DNA of 64,000 nt from Pseudomonas migulae (lineage in GTDB: Bacteria > Pseudomonadota > Gammaproteobacteria > Pseudomonadales > Pseudomonadaceae), in the NCBI RefSeq assembly GCF_024169315.1, contig NZ_JALJWR010000001.1, positions 1,509,501 through 1,573,500 on the forward strand, written 5' to 3'. The first letter of the stretch is position 1, and every line of letters starts with the position of its first letter. The translations under genes were made by a program, and so were the position numbers. The notes under the pieces are model-generated. The model made no database searches. It was not told where the DNA came from and saw nothing but the letters and a program-made list of their open reading frames with translations. Shown here piece after piece: positions 57,771 to 64,000 of this stretch.

Positions 57771-57796
57771 AAAAAGGCGCCTTTCGGCGCCTTTTG
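57771..57796. terminator. Bidirectional terminator, clpA side
   Basis: Stem AAAGGCGCC / GGCGCCTTT with TTTC loop and A/T runs on both sides, just beyond the clpA stop. Confidence 0.9.
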
Positions 57797-57814
57797 CTTT
57801 GTTGCGATTTAACG

Positions 57815-60085
57815 TCAGGCCATCTCTGCCGTGGTTTCGAACTCGAAGGTCAGCTCGCCGTCCTTCAGATCGATATGCACCACACCACCATGGTCAGCCA
57901 GTTCGCCAAAGAGAATCTCTTCCGCCAGCGGACGCTTGATCTTGTCCTGGATCAAACGCGCCATTGGTCGAGCGCCCATCGCCGAATCGTAACCACCCGC
58001 TGCCAGCCAGCTACGCGCAGCATCGGTCACTTCCAGCTGCACGCGCTTGTCTTCCAGCTGCGCCTGAAGCTCGGTAAGGAACTTGTCCACCACGCTTTTG
58101 ATGACCTCATGGCTGAGGCGACCAAACTGGATAATGGTGTCCAGACGGTTGCGGAACTCTGGCGTAAAGCTCTTCTTGATCACTTCCATCGCATCGGACG
58201 AGTGGTCCTGATGGGTGAAACCGATCGAAGCACGCGCTGCGGTTTCGGCACCGGCGTTGGTCGTCATGATGACGATCACGTTACGGAAATCCGCCTTGCG
58301 CCCGTTGTTATCGGTCAGCGTACCGTGGTCCATGACCTGCAGCAGCAGGTTGAAGACTTCCGGATGCGCCTTCTCGATCTCATCGAGCAACAGCACGCAG
58401 TGAGGCTGCTTGGTGATGGCTTCGGTCAGCAGACCACCCTGATCGAACCCGACATAGCCAGGAGGCGCACCGATCAGACGCGATACGGTGTGGCGCTCCA
58501 TGTACTCGGACATGTCGAAACGAACCAGTTCGATCCCCAACGCCTTGGCCAGCTGACGCGCCGCTTCGGTTTTACCGACACCGGTCGGGCCTGCGAACAG
58601 GAACGAACCGACAGGCTTGTCAGGCGACTTGAGGCCGGCACGGGACAGTTTGATCGCAGTCGACAGCGAGTCGATCGCAGCATCCTGGCCAAATACCGTC
58701 AGCTTCAGGTCACGCTCAAGATTACGCAGCAGCTCCTTGTCGGAGCTGGTGACGTGTTTTGGCGGAATCCGCGCGATTTTCGCGACGATGTCCTCGACTT
58801 GAGGCACTTCGATGCGCTTCACGCGTTTCTCGATCGGCTGCAGACGCTGGTAGGCGCCCGCCTCGTCGATCACATCGATGGCTTTGTCCGGCATGTGCCG
58901 GTCGTTGATGTAGCGCGAGGCCAGCTCAGCCGCCGCACGCAACGCTTCATCGCTGTATTCGATATTGTGGTGCGCTTCGAAACGCCCTTTCAGGCCGCGC
59001 AGGATACCGATGGTGTCTTCCACCGAAGGTTCCGACACATCGACCTTCTGGAAACGTCGTGCCAAGGCACGGTCTTTCTCGAAGATCCCGCGGAATTCCT
59101 GGAAGGTTGTCGAACCGATGCAACGGATATCACCGGACGACAGCAGCGGCTTGAGCAGGTTCGAGGCATCCATGACGCCACCGGACGCGGCACCCGCACC
59201 AATGATGGTGTGGATCTCGTCGATGAACAGAATCGCCTGCGGACGTTTTTTCAGCTCATTGAGCAACGCCTTGAAGCGTTTCTCGAAATCGCCACGGTAT
59301 TTGGTCCCGGCCAGCAAGGCGCCCAGGTCGAGGGAATACACCACGCTGTTGGCCAGCAGGTCCGGCACCTGGTTGTCGACAATACGTTTGGCCAGGCCTT
59401 CGGCAATCGCGGTTTTACCCACGCCCGCCTCGCCCACCAGCAGCGGATTGTTTTTACGACGACGCGCGAGGATCTGCGCGACACGCTCGACTTCCAGCTC
59501 ACGGCCTACCAACGGATCGATTCGACCCTGGCGCGCGAGTTCGTTGAGGTTGCTGGCATAAGCATCCAGAGGATTGCCTGAAGAAGAAGACTCACCGCCC
59601 TCGTCGTCCTGCATATCTTGCTCACCTTCAGAGTGATCGCCATGCCCCGGCACTTTGGAAATGCCGTGAGCGATGTAGTTGACGACATCGATGCGCGCAA
59701 CGCTCTGCTGTTTCAGCAGGAACACTGCCTGACTTTCTTGCTCACTGAAGATCGCGACCAGCACGTTGGCGCCAGTCACTTCGCGTTTGCCCGAGCTCTG
59801 TACGTGGAAAACAGCACGCTGCAGGACACGTTGGAAGCCCAGGGTTGGCTGGGTCTCGCGATCCTCGTCATGGACGGGGATCAACGGCGTGGTGGAGTCG
59901 ATGAACTCCTGCAGATCATGCTTGAGTTTGTCGAGGTTTGCGCCGCAGGCACGCAAAACGGTGGCGGCAGCCTCATTATCCAATAGGGCCAGCAGGAGGT
60001 GCTCGACGGTCATGAACTCATGACGCTTCGAACGGGCTTCCTTGAAGGCAAGATTGAGGGTGACTTCGAGCTCGCGGTTTAACAT
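57815..60085 (-). CDS. clpA: ATP-dependent Clp protease ATP-binding subunit ClpA
   Basis: 756 residues. N-domain (1-140) for ClpS binding, two AAA+ modules with Walker A GEAGVGKTA and GPTGVGKTE, and the ClpP-docking IGF loop (ASIGFTHQ). Unfolds substrates for ClpP. A 30-base gap separates it from clpS on the same strand. Confidence 0.98.
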   Translation of the reverse strand: MLNRELEVTLNLAFKEARSKRHEFMTVEHLLLALLDNEAAATVLRACGANLDKLKHDLQEFIDSTTPLIPVHDEDRETQPTLGFQRVLQRAVFHVQSSGKREVTGANVLVAIFSEQESQAVFLLKQQSVARIDVVNYIAHGISKVPGHGDHSEGEQDMQDDEGGESSSSGNPLDAYASNLNELARQGRIDPLVGRELEVERVAQILARRRKNNPLLVGEAGVGKTAIAEGLAKRIVDNQVPDLLANSVVYSLDLGALLAGTKYRGDFEKRFKALLNELKKRPQAILFIDEIHTIIGAGAASGGVMDASNLLKPLLSSGDIRCIGSTTFQEFRGIFEKDRALARRFQKVDVSEPSVEDTIGILRGLKGRFEAHHNIEYSDEALRAAAELASRYINDRHMPDKAIDVIDEAGAYQRLQPIEKRVKRIEVPQVEDIVAKIARIPPKHVTSSDKELLRNLERDLKLTVFGQDAAIDSLSTAIKLSRAGLKSPDKPVGSFLFAGPTGVGKTEAARQLAKALGIELVRFDMSEYMERHTVSRLIGAPPGYVGFDQGGLLTEAITKQPHCVLLLDEIEKAHPEVFNLLLQVMDHGTLTDNNGRKADFRNVIVIMTTNAGAETAARASIGFTHQDHSSDAMEVIKKSFTPEFRNRLDTIIQFGRLSHEVIKSVVDKFLTELQAQLEDKRVQLEVTDAARSWLAAGGYDSAMGARPMARLIQDKIKRPLAEEILFGELADHGGVVHIDLKDGELTFEFETTAEMA

Positions 60086-60115
60086 AGCTTCACCTCATAC
60101 CCAAGTGGTCGGCGA

Positions 60116-60478
60116 TTAACCGTCCTTCTCGATTTCACAGAGTAGCGGATGCTGGCTTTCCCTGGCGTACTGGTTGACCTGCATGGCCTTGGTCTCGGCA
60201 ATGTCGCGGGTAAACACTCCACATACTGCCCGCCCTTCTGTGTGGACGGCCAGCATGACCTTGGTCGCCAGCTCGCGATTCAGGTTAAAAAACACCTCGA
60301 GCACTTCGACGACGAAATCCATCGGTGTGTAGTCATCGTTAAACAAAACCACCTTGTACATCGGCGGCGCCTGTAAAGCAGGCTTGGCCTCCTGAACAGC
60401 AATGCCTGCGGAATCGTCGTCGTGTAAATCAGGGCGATCCTGATTGAATGTTAGTCGAATCTGGCTGATTGCATGCAT
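60116..60478 (-). CDS. clpS: ATP-dependent Clp protease adaptor ClpS
   Basis: 120 residues. Recognises N-terminal Leu/Phe/Trp/Tyr. Key segments are [20 protein letters not shown] and [18 protein letters not shown], with hydrophobic-pocket residues present. Precedes clpA. Confidence 0.97.
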   Translation of the reverse strand: MHAISQIRLTFNQDRPDLHDDDSAGIAVQEAKPALQAPPMYKVVLFNDDYTPMDFVVEVLEVFFNLNRELATKVMLAVHTEGRAVCGVFTRDIAETKAMQVNQYARESQHPLLCEIEKDG

Positions 60479-60558
60479 GGAAAGAAAGGTTCGTCAGTTG
60501 TGCGAATACAGTAGTGGGGACGGCTATCAACGATTTCAACTCCGACTGCCTGGTCACC

Positions 60559-60586
60559 TTGACTATCGGCAAAACGGTGTTACAAC
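60559..60586 (+). promoter_or_regulatory. Candidate sigma-70 promoter of cspD
   Basis: TTGACT, 16 bases, TACAAC. It would leave a leader of about 110 bases before the cspD start, in line with structured leaders of cold-shock genes. Confidence 0.4.
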
Positions 60587-60703
60587 CAATAGAGCCCACA
60601 GTGGGTAAAAAAGGTCCGCGGAGTCAATCTTATTTACAGGATCTGGCTGCGGATGTACTGGATGATACTCCAGTGATGGAGTCTGTTGCAGAGGGATATG
60701 AGC

Positions 60704-60985
60704 ATGGCTGTCGGTAAGGTGAAATGGTTCAACAATGCCAAAGGGTTCGGTTTCATTAACACCGACGCCAGAGAAGGTCGTGACGAGGATGGCAAGGATA
60801 TCGATTTCTTTGCCCACTATTCGGCCATTGACATGGACGGGTACAAGACCCTCAAGGCCGGACAAGCCGTCAACTTCGAAATCGTTCAGGGCCCTAAAGG
60901 CCTGCACGCCGTGAAGATTACGTCTGCGGCCGTTGCGAACGAACACACCTCGCCTGTCACCCGGCAGGACACCGTGTCGAACTGA
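60704..60985 (+). CDS. cspD: Cold-shock domain protein CspD
   Basis: 93 residues. RNP-1 motif (GKVKWFNNAKGFGFI) and RNP-2 region (IDFFAHYSAI) of a cold-shock domain, plus a 20-residue tail. In E. coli CspD is a stationary-phase replication inhibitor. ATG 60704 is eight bases from GAGGG; ATG 60698 is too near. Confidence 0.94.
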   Translation: MAVGKVKWFNNAKGFGFINTDAREGRDEDGKDIDFFAHYSAIDMDGYKTLKAGQAVNFEIVQGPKGLHAVKITSAAVANEHTSPVTRQDTVSN

Positions 60986-61005
60986 ATAAACCCGTCACCC
61001 AGTCA

Positions 61006-61036
61006 TAAAAAAACCGCCCGAAGGCGGTTTTTTTTG
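61006..61036. terminator. Bidirectional terminator between cspD and icd
   Basis: AAAACCGCC / GGCGGTTTT with CGAA loop, A run on the left and T run on the right. Confidence 0.92.
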
Positions 61037-61047
61037 TGCCGACTCGC

Positions 61048-62304
61048 TTACATATGCGAAATCAGTGCATCGCCAAACCCGGAAGACGACACCAGCTTCG
61101 CGCCGTCCATCAGACGTTCGAAGTCATAGGTCACGGTCTTGGCGGAAATCGCGCCGTTGGTGCCCTTGATGATCAGGTCAGCCGCTTCGGTCCAGCCCAT
61201 GTGACGCAGCATCATCTCTGCAGACAGGATCAGCGAACCCGGGTTGACCTGGTCCTTGCCGGCATATTTCGGCGCAGTACCGTGGGTGGCCTCGAACATG
61301 GCAATAGTGTCGGACAGGTTGGCACCCGGCGCGATACCGATACCGCCCACTTCGGCCGCGAGGGCGTCGGAGAGGTAGTCGCCGTTCAGGTTCAGGGTCG
61401 CGATGACATCGTATTCGGCCGGGCGCAGCAGGATCTGCTGGAGCATGGCGTCGGCGATGGCGTCCTTGACGATGACGTTCTTGCCGGTTTTCGGGTTCTT
61501 GAACTGCATCCACGGACCGCCGTCGAGCAGGGTCGCGCCGAACTCTTCAGCCGCCACTTCGTAGGCCCATTCCTTGAAGGCACCTTCGGTGAACTTCATG
61601 ATGTTGCCTTTGTGCACGATGGTCAGCGAGTCGCGGTCGTTGTCGACCACATACTGCAGGGCCTTGCGCGCCAGACGCTTGGTGCCTTGCAGCGAAACCG
61701 GCTTGATGCCGATACCGCAGTTTTCGTCGAAACGGATCTTGGTCACGCCCATTTCATCTTTGAGGAACTTGATGACTTTGGTCGCTTCCGGCGAACCGGC
61801 TTTCCATTCGATACCGGCGTAGATGTCTTCCGAGTTTTCGCGGAAGATCGTCATGTCGACGTCGCCTGGTTTCTTGACCGGGCTCGGCACACCTTCGAAC
61901 CAGCGCACCGGGCGCAGGCAGACGTACAGGTCGAGTTGCTGGCGCAGGGCCACGTTCAGGGAACGGATGCCGCCACCGACCGGAGTGGTCAGCGGGCCCT
62001 TGATGGAAACCACGTAATCCTTGACTGCGTCCAGGGTTTCCTGAGGCAGCCAGGTGTCCTGATCGTAAACCTGAGTCGCTTTTTCCCCGGCGTAGACTTC
62101 CATCCAGGAAATTTTGCGCTCGCCGCCGTAAGCCTTCTTAACAGCAGCATCGACAACCTTGATCATGACCGGGCTGATATCAACGCCAATACCATCGCCT
62201 TCGATGAAGGGGATGATCGGGTTGTTAGGAACATTGAGAGAATGGTCCGCGTTGACGGTGATTTTGTCGCCGACGGCTGGAACCTGAATCTTCTTGTATC
62301 CCAT
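61048..62304 (-). CDS. icd: NADP-dependent isocitrate dehydrogenase (homodimeric, Icd)
   Basis: 418 residues. Oxidises isocitrate to 2-oxoglutarate in the TCA cycle. Substrate site [13 protein letters not shown] includes the serine phosphorylated by AceK in E. coli; NADP-binding [19 protein letters not shown] matches. ATG 62304 (MGYKKIQ) is the family start. It is divergent from the monomeric enzyme, the usual Pseudomonas arrangement. Confidence 0.97.
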   Translation of the reverse strand: MGYKKIQVPAVGDKITVNADHSLNVPNNPIIPFIEGDGIGVDISPVMIKVVDAAVKKAYGGERKISWMEVYAGEKATQVYDQDTWLPQETLDAVKDYVVSIKGPLTTPVGGGIRSLNVALRQQLDLYVCLRPVRWFEGVPSPVKKPGDVDMTIFRENSEDIYAGIEWKAGSPEATKVIKFLKDEMGVTKIRFDENCGIGIKPVSLQGTKRLARKALQYVVDNDRDSLTIVHKGNIMKFTEGAFKEWAYEVAAEEFGATLLDGGPWMQFKNPKTGKNVIVKDAIADAMLQQILLRPAEYDVIATLNLNGDYLSDALAAEVGGIGIAPGANLSDTIAMFEATHGTAPKYAGKDQVNPGSLILSAEMMLRHMGWTEAADLIIKGTNGAISAKTVTYDFERLMDGAKLVSSSGFGDALISHM

Positions 62305-62798
62305 GCTGAACTCCATTGTTTGGATTGAACATCTGGCTTCGTTCGAGCGTACCCCAGTTAAATCGGCACGCAAACCCTATGTTCCATCCATCTGCCGCAA
62401 AGCTGCACAGTTCGCGACGTACAAGCCTGAAAGCAAAGGGAAAAGCGCCAAACTCAAGCACGGTGCAAGACTCTACGCCCCCCGCTCCCCTGCGACCTTT
62501 AGACCAATGGACGAGAATCGTTGCATATGAACCATCGGCAGATTGCCAGCTACCTATGTATAATGCCGCCCGCTGACCACAGAGTCACGACGGCCGACCT
62601 CTCTAGCACGAGACTTTGGACCTGAAAAAGCAGGATTGTTATCGCAGTCCACCCGCTTGCCGCTCGACTGATGCACCCAACATCACCGCGCACAAACCTC
62701 GACATTCGGCTCATGGATGACTTTGAACGAACGCGCTTACCCGGCGCCCCTCGAGTTTCTGCGCACGCTTTAGCAAAGAAGAGAGAGTTAATCCGAAT
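62305..62798. other. Divergent icd/idh control region
   Basis: 494 bases without a credible gene. It contains a perfect TATAAT at 62559-62564 (with no good -35), which could give idh a leader near 230 bases. No other structure was recognised. Confidence 0.5.
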
Positions 62799-64000
62799 AT
62801 GCCCACCCGCTCGAAGATCATCTATACCTTCACCGACGAAGCTCCCGCCCTCGCCACCTATTCACTGCTGCCTATCGTAGAAGCGTTCACCGCTTCGGCT
62901 GATATCGCCGTTGAAACCCGCGATATCTCTCTTGCAGGGCGCATCCTGGCCAGCTTCCCCGAGCAATTGGGTGACAAAGCCGTAGCCGACCACCTCGCCG
63001 AACTGGGCGACCTGGCCGTTACGCCTGAAGCCAACATCATCAAGTTGCCGAACATCAGTGCTTCGGTTCCGCAACTGCAGGCCGCGATCAAAGAGCTGCA
63101 AGCCCAGGGCTTCGCACTGCCGGACTACCCGGAAACCGTGACCAGCGACGCCGACAAAGAAGCCAAGTCGCGTTACGACAAGATCAAGGGCAGCGCCGTG
63201 AACCCGGTTCTGCGCGAAGGCAACTCCGATCGTCGCGCACCGCTGTCGGTCAAGAACTACGCACGCAAGCACCCGCACAAAATGGGCGCCTGGGCTGCGG
63301 ACTCCAAGTCCCACGTCGCGCACATGAGCACCGGTGATTTCTACGGCAGCGAAAAAGCTGCCCTGATCGACGCCGCTGACGCCGTCAAAATCGAACTGAT
63401 CGCTCAAGACGGCACCACCACCGTCCTGAAAGAAAAGACCACCGTACAAGCCGGTGAGATCCTCGATTGCGCGGTCATGAGCAAAAACGCTCTGCGCAGC
63501 TTCATCGCTGCCGAGATCGAAGACGCCAAAGCCAAGGGCGTGCTGCTGTCGGTTCACCTGAAAGCCACCATGATGAAGGTCTCCGACCCGATCATGTTCG
63601 GCCAGATCGTTGCCGAGTTCTATAAAGACGCACTGGCCAAGCACGCAGACGTGCTGGCACAGATCGGCTTCAACCTGAACAACGGCATCGGCGACCTGTA
63701 CGCTCGCATCAAGGCCTTGCCTGCCGAGCAACAAGCGCAGATCGAAGCGGACATCCAGGCGGTCTACGCCGTTCGTCCGTCGTTGGCCATGGTCAACTCC
63801 GACAAAGGCATCACCAACCTGCACGTGCCGAGCGACGTCATCGTCGACGCCTCGATGCCGGCGATGATCCGTGACTCCGGCAAAATGTGGGGCACTGACG
63901 GCCAGCTGCACGACACCAAGGCTGTGATCCCGGATCGCTGCTACGCCACCATCTACCAGGCGGTCATCGAAGACTGCAAGGTCAACGGCGCTTTCGATCC
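62799..64000 (+). CDS. idh: Monomeric NADP-dependent isocitrate dehydrogenase, N-terminal part
   Basis: The gene runs past the right edge; 400 of about 740 codons are here. The beginning [26 protein letters not shown], the substrate-site [36 protein letters not shown] and [10 protein letters not shown] are all diagnostic of the 80-kDa monomeric enzyme, unrelated in sequence to Icd. ATG 62799 preceded by GAGAGAG. It shares the intergenic region with icd. Confidence 0.96.
   Translation, partial: MPTRSKIIYTFTDEAPALATYSLLPIVEAFTASADIAVETRDISLAGRILASFPEQLGDKAVADHLAELGDLAVTPEANIIKLPNISASVPQLQAAIKELQAQGFALPDYPETVTSDADKEAKSRYDKIKGSAVNPVLREGNSDRRAPLSVKNYARKHPHKMGAWAADSKSHVAHMSTGDFYGSEKAALIDAADAVKIELIAQDGTTTVLKEKTTVQAGEILDCAVMSKNALRSFIAAEIEDAKAKGVLLSVHLKATMMKVSDPIMFGQIVAEFYKDALAKHADVLAQIGFNLNNGIGDLYARIKALPAEQQAQIEADIQAVYAVRPSLAMVNSDKGITNLHVPSDVIVDASMPAMIRDSGKMWGTDGQLHDTKAVIPDRCYATIYQAVIEDCKVNGAFD

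Noticed and set aside
57680..59581. A 633-codon plus-strand frame over clpA
   Set aside because: Antisense to clpA, low-complexity composition, no domain.
62225..62576. Short frames in the icd/idh intergenic region
   Set aside because: Composition and lack of ribosome sites argue against coding.

Overview
The window is a high-GC gamma-proteobacterial chromosome segment that looks like a fluorescent-group Pseudomonas. Three things support this: many REP/REPIN palindromes of the GTGGGAGC(G/T)GGCTTGC type; a right half (about 42.3-64 kb) whose gene order (tusDCBE, a trpD2-like gene, cysG, serS, crcB, rarA, lolA, ftsK, trxB, aat, bpt, infA, clpA, clpS, cspD, icd, idh) follows the conserved Pseudomonas block known from P. 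aeruginosa; and Pseudomonas-type accessory genes (OprD porin, GntP permease, LysR/AraC regulators). I see no rRNA, tRNA, CRISPR array, transposase or prophage.

Layout. 1-5.2 kb: end of a DUF417 (RclC-like) gene, a convergent AraC regulator, a repeat block, an MFS/MHS transporter, a secreted 13-residue tandem-repeat protein, a periplasmic chorismate mutase and a cytochrome c. 5.5-11.2 kb: a probable operon of glutamine-synthetase-like ligase, aldehyde dehydrogenase, iron alcohol dehydrogenase and APC permease, consistent with gamma-glutamylation and oxidation of an amine or amino alcohol. 11.3-13.3 kb: a low-GC patch with a small protein and two lipoproteins. 13.4-21.2 kb: Ohr, LysR regulators, an EamA exporter, an FAD amine oxidase and an amidase. 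21.2-26.4 kb: a stress island with a ZIP transporter gene interrupted by an in-frame amber codon, a Mn-catalase, and a three-gene membrane-anchored YqjD/holin/DUF3618 operon.

26.4-27.3 kb is a non-coding block of long repeats forming a very large inverted repeat. 27.3-30.1 kb carries an OprD porin and a GntP permease. 30.5-31.9 kb has a second 13-residue tandem-repeat secreted protein followed by msrA. 31.9-41.6 kb holds small accessory genes: an AraC remnant, a NIPSNAP protein, a VanX-YkuD fusion, two GNATs, a sterol-desaturase-like protein, a cysteine hydrolase, gamma-glutamyltransferase, Ogt, a Nudix hydrolase and a hemerythrin. 41.7-46.7 kb leads into the 2-thiouridine sulfur relay (tusDCBE) and a glutathionyl-hydroquinone reductase.

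46.8-64 kb is core housekeeping: siroheme synthesis, serine charging, fluoride export, RarA, LolA, FtsK, and a compact N-degron set (Aat and Bpt attach destabilising residues; ClpS/ClpA deliver substrates to ClpP). Two unrelated NADP isocitrate dehydrogenases are encoded divergently at the right edge; the second is cut by the window end.

The most unusual content is the pair of exported proteins built from related 13-residue (39-bp) repeats, the amber-interrupted ZIP gene, the VanX-YkuD fusion, and the three-copy long repeat family. All functional statements rest on reading the sequence and on family knowledge; no database search was run.
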